The notes beneath the pieces were generated by a model, which saw only the letters and a program-made list of their open reading frames with translations, was not told the DNA's origin and searched no databases. Shown here piece after piece: positions 1-14,200 of a DNA stretch of 64,000 nt (within the stretch, counting starts at the first letter, position 1; each line of letters opens with the position of its first letter). The position numbers and the translations under genes are program-made. The DNA is from Hymenolepis diminuta. Taxonomy: Eukaryota > Platyhelminthes > Cestoda > Cyclophyllidea > Hymenolepididae. The DNA lies in assembly GCA_900708905.1 (NCBI GenBank), contig CAADRB010000083.1, forward strand, positions 237,324-301,323, read 5' to 3'.

Positions 1-330
1 CCAGGTTGTATTGAACAAAGCTCAGTACAGAGTCTCAAGGGAAAATAGAGAATTTGAGGAGAAAGATTGAGCAACGGGAGATGTGTTGGACGAGCTAGGG
101 TCCCTTGTGTGTGTGTTTTTTGTGTGTGCCTAATGGAGGGCTATTTATAATCGACACTTTGGGTGAGGACACGCGTAAGGATATAATCGTATGCGTGCTT
201 TAATTGGTCGGGACGATTATAGGAAAAGGAAGGGCCAGTGCAGACAAGACTGGCTAATAGCAAGGCCGACCATGCGGTATCTGCTACTATCGTCTGAGGT
301 ATGCTTAACTTTTCCGATCGATGAGAAATA
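1..330 (-). repeat. LTR-like repeat at left window edge
   Basis: Read on the minus strand, this segment has a TATAAATAGC promoter-like box (plus-strand ctatttata at 141-149), then a spacer, then a stretch with TTGTTCAATACA near position 10. Two other minus-strand segments, near 33820-34110 and 56130-56410, have the same order of parts: a TATAAATAGC box followed 150-200 nt later by a TTCAATA-type motif. The segment around 200-250 also resembles 8810-8880 and 52480-52530. This layout suggests a retrotransposon LTR, cut by the window edge. No gene was found in it. Confidence 0.4.
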
Positions 331-2295
331 GGCCAGCTGAGGACACACGATGTTTGTCTATGGAGTGCTTCGGTCAAGAAAGGTTAAAAGTTTACAGACA
401 TTACTATAAAGATAAGATAATCAAATTTAATTATTAGAGAGTATGTAAGATAAATATTATGGAGAAGAAAGATTCATCCTTCAAACTAATTACTATCGTG
501 TCCCAAATCATCGGGATCCGATTTGAGATACCCACGATGCAACAGTTTTCCTTATATGCTCTCATCCTGAAACCTCTCTATATATGTGTTATGTTATCTG
601 TTTGTTATGTCGCTATATTTTTATCCATATATTTAATTATCTCAATAGATACGGTCGTGTAAACCCCGCTGAGTTATTCCTATGTGATTAAATGTTTCGT
701 GAATTGAAGTAAAATAGTAAAAAAATGTAAGATGGGAATAAATTATTAATGCGATATATATTTTATCTATTAGCTGGGACTTGTAAAACGAAGATACTAT
801 TGATGTACAGTGGAAGTAGCCTCTTGAGATTCGGTATTTTCCACCGGTTCTAGTCCTGGTTGTTACCTTTAAATCCTAGCTGCACGGTTGTATGCCTGTG
901 ATTGCGAGTTTCGAAGCACGTGATTAGTGTTCATACTTCTTCTAGTATGTCCCGGTATCAAGCTACTAAATGTAAAATCTGGGTTGGTTATATATTTAAA
1001 AAAATACCCAGCCGCTAAATTGCTAGCCTCATTGTACCCTAAAGTCAAAAGACTGACAAGTGTCTGAACACGTCTATTCAAGTAAGAGCCGTGTTTTGGG
1101 AGTCTGTTTCAAATAGTTTTAAATCATAAGCAGAGAAAGTTTTATAGAAATAGCCGGTGACGTAAATGTTAGAGAAACTAATTACACTTTTATCTGTTCG
1201 AGACACCACCACAAAACTGCTAATGAATTTGGCTGAAGAAGTGGAATCGTGCCACATCAAAATTCGTTAACAAATTCAAAGATTTGTTTTCTATTAATGA
1301 GGACGCATTTTGGATCATAAGTTCCTTTCACCACAGAAGTACCTGCAATTTTATTGATTTAAATAGATTAGTAAGAAAAATACTTGTATTTTCAAATCAC
1401 ATATCCAAATTAACGAATTTTTAGGAGAATCGGCCACCACAATGTTCTCTGTAGCCTCCTGACGACTAACAGAGAGACTTAGGACAAAATTAGAAGATTA
1501 GGTGCAAAAATGCGGACAATGAGAAAAGAAGAGAGTAATACAGAATACGTTTGAAAAGCATTCTTCTAGAGTGTGTGGGTGAAAATCACAAGTTAAAACA
1601 AAAATTGGTACAAAAGAAAATGTGATGAAGGGGAAAACGAAGTTGAGAAAAATGAAATAATAGTTCTGGATTTATAGAATAAACTAATATCATACGTTTT
1701 TATGAATCAAGGAGTAATATAAGTTGGTTCAACTAAACAATTTACACCTGCCTAATTGGTAGTAATCTATGGTTTTGAGTTGCGACGTTGGGTCCGAACT
1801 TATGTCAGAATCAAAGCACAGAGATTATGCTTTTCTATTTATTGTATGCTAATACTCGCTTTATTTTTCATGCTGAAATTATATATTATGACGTCATAAT
1901 GATCTGAAAAGTTCGTGAAACAAATATTTCAAAATAAAACATTCGAGACTGTTGCTCATTATATTTTATATGTATTTTATAATGCTAAAAGACATGATTA
2001 GTTGCAATACAATACTTCCAAACAACAAATCGATTCTAGATATTGCTCTGAACAAATCAAAACGAATTAAATTTAATTTAATATAATGGGATGATTGCAA
2101 AAGCGGAAATGCTTTGAAGGAGTTCTAGAATTAATATTATTTCTAATTTTAAAAAGGTTTGACATATAATTATTAAACTTTGCAAATTAGGTATTAAGCA
2201 CATATTTTTATCATTTATCCTTACAATCATTTTTGTTAATCTAAACTATTGTATATTTATCCTTTGACCCGCGTCGTATAAACTGTGTTGGGTTA
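331..2295. other. non-coding region upstream of DNAAF2
   Basis: Only short, low-quality open frames occur here. I see no splice-linked coding exons or RNA gene. The 5' UTR and promoter of the downstream gene must lie in the right part, but no TATA box or initiator could be assigned with confidence. Confidence 0.5.
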
Positions 2296-5200
2296 ATGGA
2301 AAGTGCTCTTCGGGATCTAAATTTAACAAATGATGAAGTACACCGTCTTGGAAATGCACTCAAAGATCCCAAATTTCTTAAACTGTTCGATGAATACCGC
2401 AATGTGCTTGAAGATCCGGAAGAACGACGCAGGTCTGTAGAATATTTTGCACTGAATACTGAATTTTTGTTTACAAAACTTACGGTGTAAATTATATGGA
2501 CATTTATTTTGCTTTTTAACCTCGGGATGGCAGATAAGTTGAATCACGCTATTATAAGTGTTCTTTTTTAATTTTTGTGTCGTTTGAAAGGCACTAATAA
2601 TTTTATTTTGGTTGTGGAATAATTTGAATTATTGTAGATTTGAAGATGAAGTCAGGCTGGTGGAGTTGGAACGAGGAATTGACGTAGAGTTCATCAAACC
2701 CACTCCTTATTGCGTTCTCAAATCTAAAAGTTGGCCTAGTCTTATCCACGAGATCACTGGTCAAACAGTCAGACCTGCTTTTAATTCACCCCCCACAACC
2801 GATGGTCAAACTGTTTTTATTAACATTTGTTCCTGCGACAAACTCGAAGAACCCACCTTAATCTTCCACGAAAAAGAAAGGGGACCCTTTTGGAAAGTCC
2901 CGCATTGTTTCAGTCCCCCAGTTGAAGAACTTTATAGAAGCAAACGCTGTTTGGTAAGTTAAATTTCATTTCTTAAATGCCTTTTCGGTTTATATATTGG
3001 CAAAGTAGGATTTTGGAAAGTCTTGACTAGCTTTCTGGGATGTGACAATAATGTACATAAAACACTTGAAAAATGTGAATTTATTGTATCGATTTTTTCG
3101 TTGTTTAGTCTCCTGAAAATTTTCGAAAATAACGGGATATTTATGGGATACAATTTTTATTTACGATGGTAAATGTGAAATTTTTAATGACAAGTAAATG
3201 GTTTCGTATGACGAATATATCTTTGGATTGACTCAATATCCTTTTTCCATTTGAACGCAATTACTGGGTCGACTAAATTTCATGCAATTCAATTGTGCTT
3301 TCATGATAATCATATACTTGAAAAAGTAGTGCTATTTTCTATGATAGTGAGATAGGTTACGCATCAACTACCTTAATTAAATCGATTTTGATTTTTTTTC
3401 TCATAGGTCATCGATATTGTCTTTCATCCAACAGCGATCGATCATTCTCTAAAGAACAACGTCCTTCACAAATTACTTCAGATTACTGCCATTGAAGGCG
3501 TTCAGAGGCAGTTTAGTTACTTTCTTGGTCAAACAAGAAAGCAAGCCCTAAGTACCTGGAAGCTTTCATCTCCAAATGAAAAAGCCATTCTTTCCACATG
3601 TAGACTTCTCAATAGTCCCACACATATAGGCATCCCTAGAGCTACAATCATTAGACGGAAAAGGGAAGATTTTTCTGAACGTCAGGAACGTTTGGCTGAA
3701 GAAGAAAAAGCCGCATTTGAGGAGGCTCGAAAAGCTCCTAATTCTAGAGAAAGTTTAGCTGCTCTATACAAAATCAACCGCGGCTTAACGGAGAATTTAT
3801 CTCGTTTAGAAGAGTCGTTGACGTCCAAATTCCAACCCTTAGAACCAAAATACAAGGAACCGGCCTTCAAAATAATCCACAGCTCAGAATTTGATCTCCT
3901 AAACTATGCAAATGATAAAAATCTGCGGTCTAAGTCTTCCAGACCTTCAGCAATCAGGGTGGAGATCGCTCTGCCTGGAATTGAAAGTGCCGAATGCCTG
4001 GATCTTGATATTTCTGAAGCTGAGCTTTGTCTACAGGTACTTCTTAATCCCTATTGGCTACTTTCTCAAGGCTACGTCTATTTTTTAAGCAAGTGTTCAC
4101 GGCAGTTGTTTAGAAGCTAATTTCTTATTGGTTAATTTGTAAACGATGTGTTAGTTGCACACGTGCCTAGACACAATGGGTAACTAAAAGGCTTAGAACT
4201 CTATGCGAAAATTTTCGAATGTTTATTCTCATTTTTGTTAATTTTAGAGTGAGAAACCGGTTGCATATCAATTGAAACTAACTTTTCCCTATCTGGTAGA
4301 TTGGGAAAGGGGAAAATCGAAATTCATTAGAGACAATGGCAGACTCCTGGTCACTTTACCGGTTGTTCAATTGCCCGTGATTAATGAATTTGATAATACG
4401 GGAGAGTCTAATCTATCTACTGCGCCTTTGATCGAAGTTATGACCACAAAGAAGTCAGAAAATGAGAATGCAGCCTCTCAATCTGGTCCTCAAATTGAAG
4501 AAGGAAAATCGGAGGTAGAATGTGATGGTAAAGTAGAAACATATAAATCCTCATCAGTAAGCGATGATTTTGATCTTATTTTCGACAAGGAGGTTTCAAA
4601 AAGGTTTCGACGAAGAAAATTGTCCGATTTGACTGAAGATAGTGACTCAAAATGCTCGCCTTCGTTATCTCCGGAGTTTGAAGGAAATCAAATAAAAATG
4701 AAAAAAGTGAAGGCTTCTAAACTTGTTGTCCCAAAAACTGCGTAAGTTCACGTGTTCTTTGTGATTCATTCGTATTAGAAAGTTCTATGTTGTATAGAAG
4801 CGTTAGGTTTGAAGTTCTAAAATGAGGGTAAATGTTAATTAGGTGCCATAAGATGCTTTAGAAGCAATAAGTTTATTAGATCTGGATTTGATTTGGTTTA
4901 GATGCTATGACCATATGAATTTTTTGACAAATAGGCATAGTGGGGCTATTTCGATATATTTGTAATGCATTTACATTTTCATGTAGTTGATTTATTAAAC
5001 TGATAACTTAACTATCATAAATAATACCTATTTGACAGAAATGCATATTTCAATTTATTAAGTTAGGGGAATTCGGATATTTATTTCTGACTTTAGTTCG
5101 AGTTCATATTGTCATTTTTCTATTTTCTTCCTCACTGTTTTCTCAGTTCAAGTTGCTTAGGTGCTTCATTTCAAATAGACTCTAGTTTGATATTACTCTC

Positions 5201-8200
5201 CGAATGCCGGTCTTTCAAGTTTCCTTAGATGAACTTTAATGTGGTGGTCAGCTTGTATCATCATTTGTTTATTTACCATGGTAAAGCAAAAAAATGCTCT
5301 ACAATTTTTAACCATATAGAGGCATCGAAATCCATGGGAAGAGAAAAGTAGTTCAGTTTTAAGAGGGAGTACGGACACTAGCACTAGGAGTCAAGGGATG
5401 AGGAGAAATCTACTTATTCTGGAACTCTAGGCTTTTTCAATTTAACGTTCGATTTGACTCCTCCCATCATCATTATCATCATATGGCAAATCTGGATGAT
5501 ATAAAATCATGTGATTTTTCAGCCACCCTTTTTCACATAATTTGTGCAGCACCTATCCTGTAGACAAAGCGTTTTAGCATCTTTGAGGTTGTGGTAATCG
5601 AACCACCATTGACTCCTCATCTCACTTCCATTTGTAAAGAATCGATACCACCGGGGGTGCACACTATTAATTTCTCTTGCGCAAACCCTTCAGTTGTGGT
5701 TGATACTCAATTATGAGTGAAGTAAAATTTTTTTGTAGGATCCATCATCCAAAATCTGCCTTCTTTCTCGCCGAATACTTGTTTATCATCTGTTTGAAAT
5801 TACCTTAACCAACTTTGTCTGTACAAACTTTGTGTACTCAATTTTGTAGATGGAATTTCGATGTCATTTTGGCTAGTATCTCTTCATCTCTTTGAAGATT
5901 TCGTACACTTAGTATTCGTCTTTATAATTGTGCGGTAAGGTTTCTCGAAGGAACTTTTTTAGCTAGAATATTAACAATCATTCATCTTCTATTATGTAGG
6001 CCTAACATCATCTGCCGAGCAGTATTTTGAATAGTCTTCGATCTATATAACTATGGATAAACCATACTAATGGACTGGCTCAATAGGTGTTTCCAGTAGT
6101 TTTGACAGTGCATAACACTTTCGATTTCAGAATCAATCTGAAGTTCACAAGCTGCATTTGTTTAAAAGTGTCTGTAATTTAATAGTGCGCTAAGCTCACA
6201 TATTCTTAATGACTTATGCTAACTCTATTCGGCCATGCTTAAGCCAGTGAGTCATCGCAAAATTGGGGAGTTCTGAGCCGTCACTTGTCCTTAAAAAGAG
6301 CATACAAATTGAATTTGTATAGGAATTTCGCGAAATTCTTTTTTTCGGATCTAGCTCCAGAAAGTTGTTTTAAGATGAATGAGTTAATTGAATTAGGCTT
6401 GTGTATTATTAGATAGGTAGCTAATTTGAATGCCTCTAAAATTATAATATTTGCAGATAATTATCGAATTTCGGACATTAATATATAGAATGCAGGTGAT
6501 TCTGTAAATGAATGTGTTGATTTTAAACTGACTGGTATTGATTTTCGAACGTACTTTTCCATCATCTAATTTTCGGTGTAAGAAAGTACTAAAATGGGGA
6601 AGGATTTCACTGCGCACTATCACATAGGGCTCATAATGGGCAAAGTATAGGTTCTTTGAAAATCTCGATTTTGAGGTCCGTACGCGTCTTATTTTAACTA
6701 ATTCCATGCATTTTTACATCTGCCCTAGCTCATCTTCATAATTTAAAATTGATTCTTTTTTTGCTATTGATCTGTCTCTGCTTGAACTCTTGTAGTCTAA
6801 TATACACACATGTCAGTTCTGGTTGATAGACCTTCTCATTAGGGTTACTTCAAGTTAACTTCGCTCCTTTCAAGTCAAATGTTTACATTTCCTTTAATAA
6901 GTTGGGACAATTTTATCCTAACTTATTTTCATACATGTCGGTTAAGACCGTGAGCACTAGTAAATTTTAGTAAAAATTGCTGTTTTAAAAATTGTAAATA
7001 GGAAACAAATAAATCGAGGTGTCTTCTATAATTCAAACGAAACAGGACTTGATTCTCTGACTTCATCAATTACTTTTTCTTTTTCTCCTCCCTTGTTTCA
7101 TGGTTGAATAGATCCGTTTACTATTCCTCTTGTTCTGGTGCTTTTCCATGATTAAAACTTGTAAGAATTTTTTCACTGCTATGGACGAAAATATTGGTAA
7201 TAGTAAGGGTATATTGGTTTGTACCTTCATAGTCCCTTTAGATAAGATTGAAGTATTTAATATATATATGTGTATATAATTCTCGTTCATATTGATGAAA
7301 TTAACTTCCTCTTTAGTTAAAGTAGGAGGCGTGGTCATAAAGTGTCGATTGATGAATTTTTTTAGTTCACGTGTTCTTTGTGAGTCATTATGGGTGGCTG
7401 TGGTAATTAAGAGGGCTTTTAAATCCCTTATGGATATTCCGAACATTAGTGTGAGAGTCTGGTTTAAACGTCATAAGGGTCTATCAGATTTACGCAGATG
7501 GTCATCATAAGCAATTTAGCAATTCTAATTGAGGAAGTTTTATTATTAACTCGTCAGGAATCCACACACGTAATATTACAGTCTCAAGATTCGTATTAAA
7601 GATACGACTTGATCTAGATGAAAGATAGCTTTCGATACTATGAACCTATTTATAAGGGAGAGTCCCGGAAGATATAAGATTTCTCTAAGCATTGAATTTC
7701 AATTTGCGCCTTCAAATCTTTCTGACTTGAAATGCCTGAGAGTGTTAAGTTTGTTTAGGGCTTATTTTTAAAGACTGGAAAAACTGGGTGTCAGTTTCAT
7801 GAATGAAATTCACACGAATTTTCGTGAACACGCATTTGATATCAAAAGATAGTTTATCTTTACACGTTTGGATGATTTACGCCTTATAATCAATTTGATC
7901 ACCAGTATTCGCTCATTGCTAGTTGTCTGAATGCGATTTTCTTGTTATTTAGAATTTAGAATGTTATTCCTCTGTTCAAGTTGAGTTTTGAGAAATCACT
8001 TCTCTAATGAATTTGAGATTTAATATCTTTACGCAAATGGGAAATAGAATATAATATATACAAATACACCAGAGAATATGCGTTAACTTCTTTGATTCTC
8101 TAATTATCACAGATAATCCTGTTTTCTTCTCTAAAACGATTTTTTTCTTGATGTCTAGACTTTTCAAGAGCAAAAGTGTGAGCTCAACACATTTGCTTAA

Positions 8201-11200
8201 AAATGGGTCAACTTGGTCAAAGCCAGGTTATGACGTTTTGTAGATGCTAAATAAATGCCTCAGAATGCTCTTAAATGTTTATTTATTCGATTCTAAAATA
8301 TTCGAGTCAATTTACGTGGCTCTTGATGTAGTTATAAGGAGGACAACCCGGGTCATGTATTGATTCATGTTTATTTAATACGCCTACATTTTCTCGTTAG
8401 TGTCTGTTTTTAAATTTCTTTCTTGAAAAGTTTGGCCTTTTAATGGTCCTAGATCTTGGTATAGCAGCGTTTTGCCCATCTTTTTTATTTAAAGCTCGTG
8501 ACAATTAGGAAAACTTGAATTCTTTCGATTAGATTAGGTGTTTGAACCAGTGCTGTGCAGAAGGTGAATGCTCACAGAGTCACCAGTTGGAGTAGAAGTA
8601 ACAAGAATCAAGGTCATCAATTTAGGAGTTACCAAATTGTAGGAACTAAGGCTTTAGCTACGAGCTAACACCAGCAAAAGTAGAACACAAAGAGTTGTAT
8701 AAGCCAAAATATATTGAATAGACTACGATGGGGATTCGATAGAGATGAGAAGATAGCGTACGAGCAGATAGCCGACAAGCGTGGGGGTATCGGTGTAGAT
8801 GTACTTTTAAATGGAATGGGACAGTTATAGGGAAAAAGGGAATCAGTGAGCTTGTCTACACATTACAGTAAGGGTTTGAGTTTTAGGGTTTTAAAGGCGA
8901 AAAATAAACATATTTTCATATAGAATGCTACTGAAGAGTAATTTTAGAAAATTGATGGAGTTTCATTCCCTATGGGCAAAGCTTTGCACTCAGACGTATT
9001 TTCTTAATCAAATGTTTTTCCATCCTCTCAACTTTCCATAAATAGGTATTAACCTAGAGACTAGACGACTTGCATTTTAGAAAAGATACATCTAGTAGCG
9101 AATTTAGTAGATTATAAACTTTCCTTTCTTTACAGATCTCTGGCATCAGTGATTGTACGACAAGATCTAACAACTTTTACCATCGTTTTGGAGGTACGCA
9201 ATGTTTCTCGTCGTTCTCTGCGACTCGATTGGTCTGAGACGGGTTGTCGTTGCAATCCCAATTCCATGCATTTCATGCTGACCTGTACAAGTCGTGGTTC
9301 TGGAGGTTGCAGTCTGCCTTGGGGGATTGTTTTCATTTGTCCCGTCCCTCTTCACTTCGCCTTAGACACTAATGCTGCCACAGCCGTCTCTGAATCCGCT
9401 GAGGATTGCCAAGGTGAAGAGCCCGAAGTGATTGGATGCCAGGTCTCTCCTAGCAACGTGGCAATCGTGATGCGCAAGCCCAGTGCCCTGGTGACGTGGT
9501 GGGATTCTATCGCAGTTGGGCGTGTTCTTGATTCGGGACTTCAGGTGCGTCCAAACGGGCCTGCGAATTAGTCTTGCAAACATCTTTTATAGGCGCTGGA
9601 ATTCAAGCAATTATTACCTTTCTTGCAAAATTAGACTCTGTGCTGTTATAATGCTAAGAAGTTTAGTTTCTGCCTCTATGATTTACCTGTCCACTAGATA
9701 TCACCAAGAGAGATGAAGCAGAAGTCCAGTTGCTTCAGGACTCTTTATTGACTTAACATAGCCTACGCGAATACACTGTTATTGATGAAGATAAAAAATT
9801 ATGACGGTTTGTCTCAAGTAATTGTCAGGCTGTCAGAGGATGGCGTGCGTCTGCCTATTTTTAAGAAAGCTAGGCGACTTAGAGACCACCCTGTGATTGA
9901 TCTTTGTTTCTCAGTGCCCTGCCGCGTTCATTTCATTTTGTGTCAAATTTTGAAGTATTATTTATGACTATATTTTATGTAACTGATGATAGTAGAGAGA
10001 AATATAAATTTAGTTAGGCATTTACCCAAAGGTTATTTTGTCACTAAGGCTTAGTCTGCAAGGTAGCCATGTATGTTTGTGTTAAACTTGATACTGGTGT
10101 TTAATAAGCATTAAATACTCCCCATTGGTATTGTTTGATTTAGCAGTAACAGTTCTTTGTTTCCAAGTACACTTAATATAAAGCATATAGGTTATGTCGA
10201 TTCTAAAAGAGCCCGAATTAGTGAACATAGTCTTTTCATTTGATCACTTTAGCCATCGTTATGTTTATCTCCTTTTCGAGGCCCTCAGCTGAAAGTATTG
10301 TGGAATTACTTGTATTTTTTATCCTTTTTGAAGGTAGATTAACCGTACTATACCAAAAATATTGGGAGAGTTTTAAGAATTTCGGCAGCCCATCCACTGT
10401 AAGAGGCATTACTCAATGAGTTCTAACAAATGCATCATTGAGATACGAGGAAGAGGTGTTCATCTAGCAATTTGACCGAGGTGCTTATGAATATGGTTTA
10501 GGGGTCACTTCGTTTTTTCATTTTATATATTTCGGATGAGAATTAGGAATAATTCTTTAAATGCGAACAATTAAATATTATGTTCTCTACCAGAGTTAAT
10601 TTGAAGGGTTGATTTTCCGTTTTTCGTTAACTTACTAGTATTAATCAGAAATGCCTCATGTTTAAACCGTATTTGTTTTTACAAAAATGTAAGATTAAAA
10701 TGGACTTATTATTATATTATAACCTACAACAGGGTAAAAAAACTTCCAATTCTTTATCATAGGAATGCAGGTAACAGTAAGGTCCTTTATGGATAAGGAG
10801 GAGGGAATCGGAAAAATGTCAAGAATGAAGTCCAAGTTTTAACGAGCTTTTACTTCACTTGATATTTTTAGATTTGAGGTGTGTAGTAGTTACTTATATA
10901 GAAGGAATAGTATAAACAGGTGGATTGGTTCTGAACATTGCCGCGGAGATGTTGTAACCTTACAACGATCATTCGAGGACCACTTAATTAACTTATTTCA
11001 ATAGTTAAAATAAACCACTTGAGGGTAAACGGTGGTCATCCGCAGGAAGATTGAGGTTACAGTAGGGTCAACCACTTCAAGCACCATTGTGAGGTTGAGA
11101 TGATTAGGTCTCAGTGATTAGTAATGACATAGATGAAAATTTTGGAAAGGCATAGGGCTTCATCCTTCAGCCTCCTTCCACCCTTGAGATATGCAAAGGC

Positions 11201-14200
11201 GACACAAATTTCGGCCTTGAATTGGTCCTGAGTGTAAGTGTTTTGTTACTCTTCGCGAGGTTGCAAGAATAAGATGAGGGGAGCAGAAGCTTGCATATGA
11301 TGGTCCGATCAATGCAGTTTTATATTTTGGCGTGCAGGCATTTTAGAATGTATTGTGTACCTTTTGTTTCGTTGCGCGGATCAAAACACGTTTGGGTTTT
11401 ATTCTTTATTAGCTCGTAGTAGGGGTTTTAATGATCAATTAAGTATTTCTAATTGTAATAATCTGATTCGTTTCTGTTGAATTGGCAATAATTTTACTAT
11501 GTAGTTCATGCATTATAATAACATGAAAATCTTGCTGGTTTAAGCTAGTTTCATCCAACATGATTCCTTAAGAGCTTAGGTTTCCATATTGAAAGTTTAT
11601 CTCAATTGATATTAGCTACTTGTATGTCGTGATGGTGGCACGGATCGATAATGTGAATGATCCCGCTCATATAATTGACGGTGGTCTCTAACCAATAAAC
11701 ACTTCCTCATTTTCTATATTTTACTCTCTCCACTATGTTGGACTCATAGGTTGGCCATTAAAAACCACGATTCTACTCTTGTACTTTAAGGGTATGTGTA
11801 TGCAGTCTCTCTCGTATTATAACATTGGTTGTGGTGGATATTCGGTAGTTAAGTGGTTGTTGAATGAATACATAGCCATCTCAGGCTCTATGGTTAACAG
11901 TTTAGTACTTTGAACATCCCAAGTAGCAACTGGAAGCTCAAATCGTGTGCCACATGTATTACGACTTTAGTTCTCTCAATCCTTGCTTACTTACTTCTCT
12001 GTTGTTCTTAGCTCCTTTAGTGTTCGCAAGTAATCCCCCACAATGTGGTTCTTTTGTTTATCAATGCAACAAGGTGTACTCAAAAGCATTGGCAGTGGTA
12101 AGAGAAGATATCAAGCTCAATTCCCTACTCATCAGTTGGGAAGTTGGGTATTTTTTTTCCAAAAGAATGGGGACTTCGACTCATTTGCCATCAAGAATAA
12201 TGAAAAAAACTAGCTGAAGTGGCTGGTCAAATTGATCAACCGCTCAAGTTTCCCCTTTACCATGTTTTAAAGTATTTATTATTACTCTCAATCCTTCTAC
12301 AAGAATAGAGGTGACATCTTGAAACTGGCATTTCATCATTTGTCGCTATACACAAATTATAACTAATGGTGCAGAGCATTCACAGTATTTTTCCTTTACA
12401 GGAAGTACCGCTCCCTAAACCAGACGGAGATTTGGTCAAACTCCTAGAAGGTGAAATGATAGAAGAGGAAGAAAGCTCAATGTCGAAGATGCATACCACT
12501 CACCGTTCACTAGAGTATGTTGAGTTTTCTCTAAGTGCGAAACCTGAAACAATGAAAACTGTTTCGTCACCAAATCATAGCTCGTCTTCTGATCACACGC
12601 CACATCCTTCATCTGTCACTTCTAGATGCAACTCAATAGACTCTGATGCGGGTCTACCACTGAAAGGAATTCTCAAGATGCGGTATGACTCGGGTGAGTA
12701 AATCAGGTTCATTTGCCGTAAGTTGTGTAGTTGGGAATAGCTCAAATCTATCCTTGGGTGTACCGTTTATTCTTTGAGTCCTGTGCACCAGTGGCATAGC
12801 GGTTAACATACTTGGCAGCGAAGTTTGGGGTAGTGGGTTCGATATCTGTCGGTTAATATCTTGCTGCACTGGTGAAATCTGGCTATTAAGAGAGAGTGGG
12901 TACAGAATTTGATCTCACCAGTGACACCATGATACTACTCCTCCTCACTAAATGGCTGCTCGAAAACAATTTCCTAGGCGGGCTTGGTATTTATTTGTCT
13001 CATTGATCAAGAAAGGTCACGTCAAAGATAATGGTTATAAAGTAGTATGTATAAACCTTTAAGTATCGCAGTTGTTGGGGATAAAGTAAAATTTGAAGAT
13101 TTCCGTCCTGAAGACTAGGTGGGTTGTCGTAACCCACTCTCTCTTATTCCCTCACCTCCGCGTTGTCCTATAGGTAAAATATTTCGAAGACATTTGTTTC
13201 CACTGAAAATTGTGAATATGCTCTGTTTTATGCTATCCGTTAACTAAAAGAGGAATGTATTATAATACCTTGACTTCTGATATTTTTTAGAGCGTTCGGT
13301 TGGAACCCAGTTTCGAAGACTATCAGGCAAAAAGTTGCAATAACTGTCAGCTTTCGTCGGCGATGGCTAGCATTCCTTTGTATTTTCGTAATATCACATT
13401 TCACAAACCGTCTATAATTCGTACGCTTCGGGCTGCATCTATTCCGTTTTCGTATTTCCATGGCAATTAGTTGATTTAAAATAACGTTTCTTTTGATAAA
13501 AATTAAGTCGGATTGGTTAATCTGGATTTGTGCAGCATTGATTCACGTTAAGTTTCGAGGCTTCACAAGTGAGACCGAGTTCGCCTTGTGCTTAGCAATA
13601 AGCCTCCAGGAAAAGAGAATTGTAGTAAGTACTTGTTTTCTGAACATTTAAATAATACATCGTGTATCACATTATTACCTTATAATAAGGCAAGCGCTTG
13701 TTCAAATTTTAACTATGGGATAACATCTGAATACAAATAGTCCAGTAAAGAATGAAACGGGAGTTGAATAGGGGAATATCAATAACGTAATTTCATTTAA
13801 ATGCAGGAATCAATAAGTTGTTTCCTTCCTCAAAAGGTGTATAGATTACTCTGTAATATCCACGTGTTCCGAAGAGCAGTTTTCATGAATTGATCCCTGG
13901 GTTTCTGAGTGAGCTTATACCCAAGATATTCAGAGCTTATTTTTATCAGTTGATTTCGTTGAATGATAGGCCATGTTACATTCATTCATTCCTATCTTCT
14001 TACAGTCATGAGTAAATGCATTTTAATAATAACAGAGGTCATTTACTAATATGTTGTTGTGCTTTTACTTGAGGAGCGATCGATTAGCCTATTTATAAGC
14101 CAGTAGCACTAGTTTTGTGTTTAAGCGCGTATGTATTAATGTGTAAAATTAGCTTACTTGTCGAATCCCATTGGCAGTCGTACACTTTATGCTGTCAAGT

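Noticed and set aside
9149..9571. Independent gene starting inside DNAAF2 exon 5
   Set aside because: The exon is flanked by an acceptor and a donor in phase with exons 4 and 6, and its sequence fits the Kintoun middle region.
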